This document shows, in pieces, positions 40,932-47,201 of a stretch of DNA of 47,201 bases. The stretch comes from Gemmatimonadota bacterium (GTDB taxonomy: Bacteria > Gemmatimonadota > Gemmatimonadetes > Gemmatimonadales > Gemmatimonadaceae), in contig JAQBYI010000026.1 of NCBI GenBank assembly GCA_027622655.1, positions 1 through 47,201 on the forward strand, written 5' to 3'. The first letter of the stretch is position 1, and each line of letters opens with the position of its first letter. The notes below the pieces were generated by a model, which was not told the DNA's origin, did no database searches, and saw only the letters and a list, made by a program, of their open reading frames with translations. The position numbers and the translations under genes are program-made.

Positions 40932-41785
40932 CGCCCGCCCCGCAACGGAGATCGCATCAGGACGACCTTCGATATGATGTTCATGCCGAGCACCAGCATA
41001 AGCAGCACGAACGCCGCCGCCCAGGCCTGCCGGTGCCAGTCTTCGTATGGAGAAATCGCATAAGTGTAGATCATGACCGGGAGGCTCGCGGTGGGCTGGT
41101 CTATGCCGGAGCTCCAGTATCGGTTGCTGAACGCCGTAAACAAGAGTGGCGCCGTTTCACCAGCGACGCGAGCGAGATTGAGCAAGATTCCGGTCACAAT
41201 CCCGTCGCGCGCCGCGGGAACCACAACAGTAGCGAGAACACGCCATTTCGGAGCCCCGAGGGCAAGCGCCGCCTCGCGCAAACCGTTTGGCACGGCGCGC
41301 AGAAACTCTTCGGTACTGCGAACCGAGATCGGGATCATCATGATTCCCAGGGCGACGCCACCGGCGAACGCTGAGAAATGCTTCGCGTTCAGCACGATAA
41401 GTGAATAGGCGAAGATCCCAATGACGATGGACGGGACGCCGTTGAGCAGGTCGGTGACATACCGCACGACAAACGCGCCGACAGGACTCGCGTACTCGGC
41501 CAGATAAACGCCGCCAAGGAATCCAATCGGCACGCCGAACAGCACGGCCAGGCCGAGAATTTTTCCGCTGCCGACGATTGCGTTGGCCATCCCACCGCCA
41601 AGCTCACCGACGGGTGCTGGTAGTTGAGTGAAGAACGACAGGCTGAGGCTGCTCGCGCCGTTGATCACGAGGTACCCCAGAATGAACAGGAGGACGCTCG
41701 CGATGCCGGCCGCGCAAATACCTGTTGCGCCAAGCATCGCGACGTTCACAAGACGTCGGTACCGGAGGCGGCCGGCGGCGGTCAC
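40928..41785 (-). CDS. pstA: Phosphate ABC transporter permease PstA
   Basis: 285 residues with six membrane segments. The conserved blocks are the [12 protein letters not shown] loop, [17 protein letters not shown], and the ATPase-contact EAA motif [40 protein letters not shown] near the C-terminus is typical of PstA. With PstC it forms the inner-membrane channel. GTG 41785 lies in the first unit of a small 11-bp tandem repeat at the pstC/pstA junction. Confidence 0.96.
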
Positions 41786-41811
41786 ACGACGGTCACGCGA
41801 CGGTCACGCGA
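41779..41811 (+). repeat. 3 x 11-bp tandem repeat at the pstC-pstA junction
   Basis: CGGTCACACGA followed by two copies of CGGTCACGCGA (41779-41789, 41790-41800, 41801-41811). On the minus strand each unit carries GTGACC. The pstC stop is in the first transcribed unit and the pstA GTG in the last. The 11-bp period is not a multiple of three, so copy-number change alters spacing only. Confidence 0.85.
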
Positions 41812-42796
41812 CGGCGTCCGATCGGCGCGTGGTGCCGGCCACCAGGAGCCGCGCCAGTCCGTTGATGATGATCGTGACCGCGAAGAGTACAAGACCAAGC
41901 TGGATCAACGCGTGGAGATAGAGATCGTCGGTTGCCTCGGTGAACTCGTTGGCAATCACCGCCGCGATGGAGTATCCGGGGGCAAACAGCGACGCCTTGA
42001 GTTGCGTCGAATTGCCGATCACCATCGTCACCGCCATCGTCTCGCCGAGCGCGCGAGCGAGCGCGAGAAAGATCGACCCGTAGATGCCGCGCTTCGCGAA
42101 CGGAAGCACCACGCGCCACGTTGTTTCCCATCGCGTGGCGCCAAGAGCGAGCGCGGCTTCGCGCTGCTCGACCGGCACGGCGATGAGCACCTGACGCGAA
42201 ACGGACACGATGAATGGCAGGATCATCACCGCGAGCACGACGCCCGCGGTCAGGACGCTTACTCCGTAGAACGGTCCGGAGAAGAGCGGTGTCCACCCGA
42301 GTACGGCGCGGAGCGGCGGCTCGACTACGCTCTTCATGATCGGGACGAGCACGAAGACGCCGAGGAGTCCGTAAACGACGCTGGGCACGGCCGCGAGCAA
42401 TTCGATACAGAACGTCAATGCGTCCGAGACGCGTCGAGGCGCCAACTCCGCCAGAAAGATCGCGGCCCCGACACCGGCCGGCACCGCGATGACCAGCGAG
42501 ATCAGCGACGTCGTTGCCGTGCCAACGATGAAGGGCAGCGCACCGAACTCACCGGCGTTTGGATCCCATGTGCTTCCGGTCAGGAAGCCCCAACCGAACT
42601 TCTCCCTCGCAAGATTCGAGTTGGACCATAGCTCGAAGACGAGCGCCGCGGTCACTGTCAGAATCGCCAAGCCGGCGAGCGTGACGATAAATCGCGTCAC
42701 TTCGTCGCCCGACAACAACCGACGCGTGAACGCCTGAACCCGGGCCGCCATTGGCCCCGGTTCAGTACGTCCCGACGCGTGCCCCGCTGGATTCAC
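41804..42796 (-). CDS. pstC: Phosphate ABC transporter permease PstC
   Basis: 330 residues, six membrane segments. Characteristic stretches are FGWGFLTGSTWDPNAGEFGALPFIVGT, split across the first loop, VPAGVGAAIFLAELAP, LLAAVPSVVYGLLGVFVLVP, the EAA motif [22 protein letters not shown] and ARALGETMAVTMVIGN. A soluble N-terminal extension of about 30 residues precedes the first span; ATG 42751 (MAARVQAF) is an alternative start. Directly follows pstS with touching ends (42796/42797). Confidence 0.96.
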   Translation of the reverse strand: MNPAGHASGRTEPGPMAARVQAFTRRLLSGDEVTRFIVTLAGLAILTVTAALVFELWSNSNLAREKFGWGFLTGSTWDPNAGEFGALPFIVGTATTSLISLVIAVPAGVGAAIFLAELAPRRVSDALTFCIELLAAVPSVVYGLLGVFVLVPIMKSVVEPPLRAVLGWTPLFSGPFYGVSVLTAGVVLAVMILPFIVSVSRQVLIAVPVEQREAALALGATRWETTWRVVLPFAKRGIYGSIFLALARALGETMAVTMVIGNSTQLKASLFAPGYSIAAVIANEFTEATDDLYLHALIQLGLVLFAVTIIINGLARLLVAGTTRRSDAVA

Positions 42797-43870
42797 CTAT
42801 TTCACCGCTGCAATCGCCTTGAGTTCCCTGTCTACGACCGCCTTGGGCAGCGGAGCGTAGCTCAGCGCCGACGCCATCTTCTGGCCGTCGCTGAGCATCC
42901 ATTTCAGAAAATCGGTGATCGCGCGCTGCTTTGCCGGGTCGGCGATCTTGGTCGGCACCAGAAGCCAGGTGAAGCTGGCAATCGGATACGCGGTCTTGCC
43001 CGGCGGGTTGGTGATCGACACTCGAAAGTCGTCGGGCATGCTCGCCGACGCAGCAGCGGCGCTCACACTCTCGAGCGTGGCATTGACGTACTCACCCGCG
43101 GCGTTGCGCACCGACCCATACGCGATTTTGCTCTGCACTGCGTAGATCAGCTCGACGTAGCCGATCGCTCCGTTCGTCAGCTTGACGAGACCGGAAACGC
43201 CCTCATTCCCCTTGCCACCAAGTCCGACGGGCCAGTTCACGGAAGTGTTGGCGCCAACCTTGGTCTTCCAGACTGCGCTGACCTTCGTGAGGTAGTCAGT
43301 CCAGATAAACGATGTGCCGCTGCCGTCCGACCGGTGCACGACGACGACATTCGTGGCAGGAAGCGCCACACCCGGGTTTGCGGCGGCGATTGCCTTGTCA
43401 TTCCACTTCGTGATCGTACCAAGGAACATCCCAGCCAGCACTTCCGGCGTGAAGCGAAGCGCGGAAGTGATTCCGGAAACGTTGTAGATCGGGACAACCG
43501 CGCCCATCACTGTCGGAAAGTGCAGGATGTCCGAGCCGCGCTTTGCGCGAAACGCCGCAAGCTGGGTGTCGGTCATCGGCCCGTCTGATGCGCCGAAATC
43601 AACCGTGCCCTCGGTCACTTGTCGGATGCCGCCACCCGAACCGATGGACTGGTAGTTGATCTGGATGGCCGGGTGCAGTTTGTGGTACGCGTCGAACCAC
43701 TTCGAATACATCGGATACGGGAACGTGGCCCCCGCGCCGGTAATGTGTGTTTGCGCGGCCGCAACAGCCGGGACCGCGAGAACCGCGAGAACCGCGAGAA
43801 CCGCGAGAACCGCGACGGCCGCCGCGACGACGACGACACGCCTGACGGTCTTTCCAATGATTGTATGCAC
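42797..43870 (-). CDS. pstS: Periplasmic phosphate-binding protein PstS
   Basis: 357 residues. A long signal peptide contains a repeated VLA unit and ends VAAAQ. The mature part begins THITGAGATFPYPMYSKWFDAY, followed by NYQSIGSGGGIRQVTEGTVDFGASDGPM, where phosphate ligands lie, then GMFLGTITKWND, VVVVHRSDGSGTSFIWTDYL and a C-terminal PIASFTWLLVP. It captures phosphate for PstCAB. GTG 43870 has a weak CAGG upstream. The porin gene ends 30 bases before it, so the outer-membrane porin and the Pst system are probably one transcript. Four 9-bp repeats encode the signal-peptide core. Confidence 0.97.
   Translation of the reverse strand: MHTIIGKTVRRVVVVAAAVAVLAVLAVLAVLAVPAVAAAQTHITGAGATFPYPMYSKWFDAYHKLHPAIQINYQSIGSGGGIRQVTEGTVDFGASDGPMTDTQLAAFRAKRGSDILHFPTVMGAVVPIYNVSGITSALRFTPEVLAGMFLGTITKWNDKAIAAANPGVALPATNVVVVHRSDGSGTSFIWTDYLTKVSAVWKTKVGANTSVNWPVGLGGKGNEGVSGLVKLTNGAIGYVELIYAVQSKIAYGSVRNAAGEYVNATLESVSAAAASASMPDDFRVSITNPPGKTAYPIASFTWLLVPTKIADPAKQRAITDFLKWMLSDGQKMASALSYAPLPKAVVDRELKAIAAVK
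43773..43808 (+). repeat. 4 x 9-bp perfect tandem repeat in the pstS signal peptide
   Basis: ACCGCGAGA occurs four times in perfect tandem (43773-43808) plus a partial fifth. On the minus strand it encodes the repeated VLA of the signal-peptide hydrophobic core. The unit is three codons, so slippage would change h-region length without shifting the frame. Confidence 0.9.
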
Positions 43871-43900
43871 TGAGTTACCTGGTCGTGAGAAAGGACAGGG

Positions 43901-45094
43901 TTAGAACGCGATTTGCCCGTGGAGGAACAGGACCTTCGACTCCGTCAACGTCGATCCGCTCTTCGGCGTCAGGTTCTGCAGGTCGAGCGAGAATGACGAG
44001 CGCTGGTTGAGGTCCCACCAGAGCCCGGCGATCACCAACTGGTTTGACGCCCCCGTGGTCTGCGCGCCGGCGGACGCAACCTCAGAGAACGGCTTGAACG
44101 TGTCGACGCGTCCGAGCACACCCCAGCGTGAACGCCGCTTGGCATCGCTGCTGAACAGCTCTGCCGGCCGCACGAGAGCGAACAGCGACGTGAGCTTGCC
44201 CGTGTTGTCGTACGTGCCCCGCGTCGCAAGCGACGCGCCGGTCTCGACGGTTTCCGTTCGCTGTGAAACCTCGATGCCAGCCGTCAGCCGCCGATCCTTC
44301 ACCGCAACGAACACTCCTGCGCGATTGCGGGTCAGGCCATCCGCCGCGTCGGTGCCGGCAGACCCGGATGTGGTGAGATACTTGCTCGCGGACTTTCCGA
44401 GATAGACCCACGGTGATATGGCGACCGTCTTCAGGATGCCGTCGGTGCCGCCCCACGGCGTGAGCGTCAGACGCGCCGACGCATCCTTGTACGGGTCACG
44501 TTCGACGGTCGAGTATCCGGTGCCGTTGGCGACTGTGGTGTACAGCTCGCCCCACTTCGCGGGAAGGGTGAGAATACCGGCCACGCCAACGTCCGACGAA
44601 TTGAAGAAGCCGTTTCGCTCTGCGGGTGACTGCGATATCCATCGCGGCCAGAAGCTCTCGACCTGATCGATCACAGCCGTGTGCAGCATGCCGAACCGAA
44701 CGGCGGCGTTGAATCCCTTCTTGCCGCTGATGTCGTGCAGGAAGTTGTAGTTGAAATATGCGTACTTGATGCGCACGTTCCAGCCGGCGTAGCAGCCAGC
44801 GCAACTCCCGCTGTTATTGAAGACGTCGGTCGTCACGCGAATACTGCCGTCGTCGCCCGCCGGCATCCGGAACGTGAGGTAGACGCGCTCGATGTCGAAC
44901 TTGCTCGTGGCTTTTCCGCCGTTTGCGTTCCTGGTCGCATCATCCGTATTCATCCGGAACTGCGGATACATGACACCGCTGAAGTCGACGGTTGGCGCGG
45001 ATTGTTGCGCGCCTGATGTCGCGGCGAGCGCCATCAGCGCAACAACAGCGAACGTGGCGGCGTTGAATGCCCGCGGAATGGTCGGGAGAGTCAT
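43901..45094 (-). CDS. Outer-membrane porin, probably phosphate-related
   Basis: 397 residues. The signal peptide (FAVVALMALAATSGAQQ) and a body of alternating beta strands rich in aromatic girdle residues end in Gly-Gln-Ile-Ala-Phe, a C-terminal Phe as recognised by the BAM machinery. The N-terminal VDFSGVMYPQFRMNTDD and IERVYLTFRM resemble the OprO/OprP phosphate-selective porin class, and the position just before pstS supports a phosphate channel, but selectivity is inference. No cofactor motifs. ATG 45094. Upstream, 45095-45247 is a non-coding gap that probably holds the promoter of the porin-pst-phoU-ppk operon. Confidence 0.82.
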   Translation of the reverse strand: MTLPTIPRAFNAATFAVVALMALAATSGAQQSAPTVDFSGVMYPQFRMNTDDATRNANGGKATSKFDIERVYLTFRMPAGDDGSIRVTTDVFNNSGSCAGCYAGWNVRIKYAYFNYNFLHDISGKKGFNAAVRFGMLHTAVIDQVESFWPRWISQSPAERNGFFNSSDVGVAGILTLPAKWGELYTTVANGTGYSTVERDPYKDASARLTLTPWGGTDGILKTVAISPWVYLGKSASKYLTTSGSAGTDAADGLTRNRAGVFVAVKDRRLTAGIEVSQRTETVETGASLATRGTYDNTGKLTSLFALVRPAELFSSDAKRRSRWGVLGRVDTFKPFSEVASAGAQTTGASNQLVIAGLWWDLNQRSSFSLDLQNLTPKSGSTLTESKVLFLHGQIAF

Positions 45095-45247
45095 TCGTGT
45101 GGAGTGGCAGGGTTTTGCTGTCGCCGACTCGGCTCAGCTCCCCAACGATGCCAGCCACGCGTCACAACCGAAGCATCAGTTTGTCATGAACGCGTAACGG
45201 AAAGCGGCGGGCTCGGCGGCATCGGGCGCCAGCCGGCCCGTCGAGCT

Positions 45248-46285
45248 TCAGGGAGCGACAAACCTCGCGAGCACGAGGTAGCTGAGGCCGGCGAGTGTCG
45301 CAGCGGCCGGGATAGTGACCACCCAGGCCCAGACGATCCGTCCGGCGATGCCCCAGCGCACGGCGGAGAGGCGCCCCGTTGCTCCGACCCCGACGATTGA
45401 GCCGGTAATCGTGTGCGTCGTGCTCACGGGGATTCCGAACTTTGATGCCAGCAGGATCACCGTCGCACCCGCCGTCTCTGCACAGAAGCCGTGCACCGGA
45501 CGCAGGCGGGTGATGCGTGATCCCATTGTGCGCACGATGCGCCAGCCGCCAAGCAGCGTTCCGAGCGCAATGAAGAAGTGGGCGCAAAGCGCCACCCAGA
45601 GGGGGATATGCTGGACGTCGCCGATGTAGAGGAACGACTGCCAGCCGGTGGCACCCGCAAACGTCTCGCGTACCGAGTAGAGGAGACCAACGACGATGCC
45701 CATCGTTTTCTGCGCGTCATTGCCACCGTGCGCAATGGACATGGCCATAGAGCTCACGAGTTGGCCACGCCTGAAAAGACGGTCCACCCACGCCGGCGAA
45801 GCGCGCCGGAATCCGTTCAGGACCAGCACCATCAGGAGAAATCCGATCGCCGCGCCCAGGAGCGGCGAAATAGCGATGGCACTCAGCGTTTCGACCCACT
45901 TTCGACCCCATACGAGTGCGGCAAAACCGGCCTTGGCCAGCGCCGCGCCCGCAAATCCGCCGATCAGCGCATGCGACGAACTCGACGGAATGCCGGCGTA
46001 CCAGGTGATCAGGTTCCACGTGATGGCGCCGATGAGCCCGGCGCATATGACGCTGGGCGACACAACTGCGGGTACGACGAACCCACTGCTCACCGCCTTC
46101 GCGACGGCCATGCCCACGATGAAGAGGGCTGCGAAGTTTCCGATGGCGGCGAAGCACACGGCCGCGAATGGCGAGAGCACGCGTGTGCTGACAATCGTCG
46201 CGATGGAGTTCGCCGAGTCGTGAAACCCGTTGATGAAATCAAAAACAAACGCCAGGACGACGATGAAGAGGACGTAGGTAACCAC
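45248..46285 (-). CDS. pit: Inorganic phosphate transporter, PiT family
   Basis: 345 residues with about ten membrane segments. The duplicated PiT signature is present in both halves: DFINGFHDSANSIATIVSTRVL at the N-terminus and MSIAHGGNDAQKTMGIVVGLL in the middle, and the substrate loops IPSSSSHALIGG and IPVSTTHTITGSIVGVG. It is a low-affinity, metal-phosphate or proton-coupled carrier that complements the high-affinity Pst system. GTG 46285. It follows the DUF47 gene by 18 bases, a classical pair. Confidence 0.96.
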   Translation of the reverse strand: MVTYVLFIVVLAFVFDFINGFHDSANSIATIVSTRVLSPFAAVCFAAIGNFAALFIVGMAVAKAVSSGFVVPAVVSPSVICAGLIGAITWNLITWYAGIPSSSSHALIGGFAGAALAKAGFAALVWGRKWVETLSAIAISPLLGAAIGFLLMVLVLNGFRRASPAWVDRLFRRGQLVSSMAMSIAHGGNDAQKTMGIVVGLLYSVRETFAGATGWQSFLYIGDVQHIPLWVALCAHFFIALGTLLGGWRIVRTMGSRITRLRPVHGFCAETAGATVILLASKFGIPVSTTHTITGSIVGVGATGRLSAVRWGIAGRIVWAWVVTIPAAATLAGLSYLVLARFVAP

Positions 46286-46303
46286 TGGTCGGCCGCTCGC
46301 CCG

Positions 46304-46915
46304 TCAGCTGTTCTTGATGGAAATGCTCTCCAGCACGTTGAGCACGTCCTCGCACCGGTCGAGCGCGTGCTCGAGGTTGTCGTAAAGCTTCATCCACTTC
46401 AGTACTTCGAGCGCGTCCGTCGCGTTCTGGAACAGGGCACCGACTGCGCTCGAATAGACGGCGTCTCCCTCCTCCTCAAGCTTCTTGATCTCGCGCCCGA
46501 TCCGTGCCACTTCCTTCGGCTCGCGAACCTTGTGCACCGCTTCCTTGATGGAGACCGTGGCCTTCACGAGCAGCGCTGTGAGTTCCTTCGCGGGTTCGCG
46601 GCGATCAGTGAGGTGGAACATCACCGTCCGCCGCGCCGTGCCGTCCATCAGGTCCACGACGGTGTCGAGTTGCGTGGCCAGCAAGTGGATGTCTTCGCGA
46701 TCGAGCGGCGTAACAAAACTTCGATCGAGCCTGATCATGATTTCGTGCGTGATCTCGTCAGCCTGGTGTTCGAGTTCCTTGATTTGGCCGGCATAGAAAT
46801 CGTGGCGCGTCGGCTCGTTGAACAGTTCGTTGAGCACGGAAGCCGACCGGGTCATCCGATCGGCAAGGCCGTCAAACAAGTCAAAAAAACCTTCGTCCTT
46901 CGGAATGAGGCGCAC
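46304..46915 (-). CDS. DUF47 (PhoU-like) Pit accessory protein
   Basis: About 203 residues, all alpha, distantly PhoU-like. The N-terminus RLIPKDEGFFDLFDGLADRM is the family hallmark; ELEHQADEITHEIMIRLDRSFVTPLDREDIHLLATQLD and KKLEEEGDAVYSSAV give the metal-binding helices. These proteins are encoded beside PiT transporters and are thought to control them. GTG 46915 is preferred because the conserved N-terminus begins there and GGAG lies 10 bases upstream; ATG 46951 (215 aa) is the alternative. It heads the DUF47-pit transcript, so the window has both PhoU and a PhoU-like protein, one per transport system. Confidence 0.93.
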   Translation of the reverse strand: MRLIPKDEGFFDLFDGLADRMTRSASVLNELFNEPTRHDFYAGQIKELEHQADEITHEIMIRLDRSFVTPLDREDIHLLATQLDTVVDLMDGTARRTVMFHLTDRREPAKELTALLVKATVSIKEAVHKVREPKEVARIGREIKKLEEEGDAVYSSAVGALFQNATDALEVLKWMKLYDNLEHALDRCEDVLNVLESISIKNS

Positions 46916-47100
46916 CGGGTGGGGTCTCCAGTAAGCGGGTGCTTGGGCCATCGCGCGCAGTAAAACTACCGGCAGTGGGCGCACGCCGTAAACACCGAGT
47001 CGCTGTATTTGCAAACCGTAGCGCGTCCGTCGAGATGTCAGATCCGCAGGGTATGTCCCGTTTCTAGTTGAAAGTCAGGTGATGACTCGGGGGTCAACGG

Positions 47101-47201
47101 TCACGCAGCAACCTTCAGCTTCGACTCCACGTTCGCACGGAGTACACGCACGAGCAATGGCAGGTGGCGGAACCCTTTGATGCGACGGAACTGGGCTTCG
47201 A
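47101..47201 (-). mobile_element. Transposase-like C-terminus, cut by the window edge
   Basis: An open frame of 32 residues enters from the right edge and ends at TGA 47103-47101. Its sequence (AQFRRIKGFRHLPLLVRVL, then a basic tail ending KVAA) resembles the C-terminal end of IS transposases, where a K-G-[FY]-R-x-[LM] motif is common. Family assignment is not safe on this length. The preceding 46952-47100 is non-coding and no terminal inverted repeat could be confirmed. Confidence 0.45.

Noticed and set aside
43773-43808. CRISPR-like or satellite array
   Set aside because: The repeats are 9 bp, lack spacers and are coding within the pstS signal peptide. No CRISPR-type repeat-spacer pattern was seen anywhere in the window.
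45163-45200. Possible Pho box upstream of the porin (TTGTCAT with poor 11-bp neighbours)
   Set aside because: Only one half-site is good, the others match at few positions, and orientation does not fit the porin gene.

Overview
The window is a GC-rich, gene-dense bacterial chromosome segment carrying mostly housekeeping genes. Outer-membrane porin, lipoprotein, murein lytic transglycosylase and periplasmic-enzyme signatures show a two-membrane cell. Protein style and the heavy phosphate/polyphosphate content fit Gemmatimonadota best (a Gemmatimonas-like organism), but that placement is inference from family resemblance, not a marker-gene result. No prophage, CRISPR array or integron is visible. 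The only mobile-element trace is a transposase-like C-terminus cut by the right edge. No stretch longer than about 300 bases lacks a gene; the longest gap is 13841-14113.

Layout. 30-8811: P1-family (DmpA-type) peptidase, holB-moaC, a LysM lytic transglycosylase diverging from a class A beta-lactamase-like lipoprotein, a GT4 glycosyltransferase behind a PAP2 phosphatase, a Yip1-type membrane protein and a duplicated-domain DUF1259 protein. 8834-13840: tRNA-Lys, MscS channel, exported cyclophilin, and a large Ig-like surface lipoprotein whose start is frameshifted. 14114-18342 (minus strand): the conserved translation/SRP cluster ffh-rpsP-rimM-trmD-rplS-rnhB. 18458-22038: lon and a DUF445 membrane protein. 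22039-25883 (minus): TrmH-type RNA methyltransferase, prepilin peptidase, HExxH lipoprotein, and a DUF2135-like lipoprotein interrupted by an in-frame TGA. 25896-26756: M48 metalloprotease. 26831-32209 (minus): a translationally coupled purine-salvage operon (tandem 5'-nucleotidase, small beta-grasp-like protein, adenosine deaminase, purine nucleoside phosphorylase). 32339-46951: a phosphate island. On the plus strand it holds udk-phoB-phoR and ppx; on the minus strand DUF47-pit and porin-pstS-pstC-pstA-pstB-phoU-ppk, converging on ppx.

How it fits together. The phosphate island can sense (PhoR/PhoB/PhoU), import (porin, PstSCAB, Pit/DUF47), store (Ppk) and mobilise (Ppx) phosphate. The neighbouring nucleotidase operon can release phosphate from extracellular nucleotides and salvage the purine.

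Points worth a second look. Several genes have abnormal 5' ends: two lipoproteins with good Shine-Dalgarno sites are broken at or just after the start (13837, 22822), and rimM and the glycosyltransferase have conserved N-termini with no ATG/GTG/TTG in front of them, only a CTG beside the upstream stop. Several other starts lack a Shine-Dalgarno sequence and instead have a TAnnnT hexamer 6-8 bases upstream, suggesting leaderless transcripts and very tight divergent promoters. Large palindromes lie between trmD and rplS (84 bp) and between ffh and lon (35 bp).
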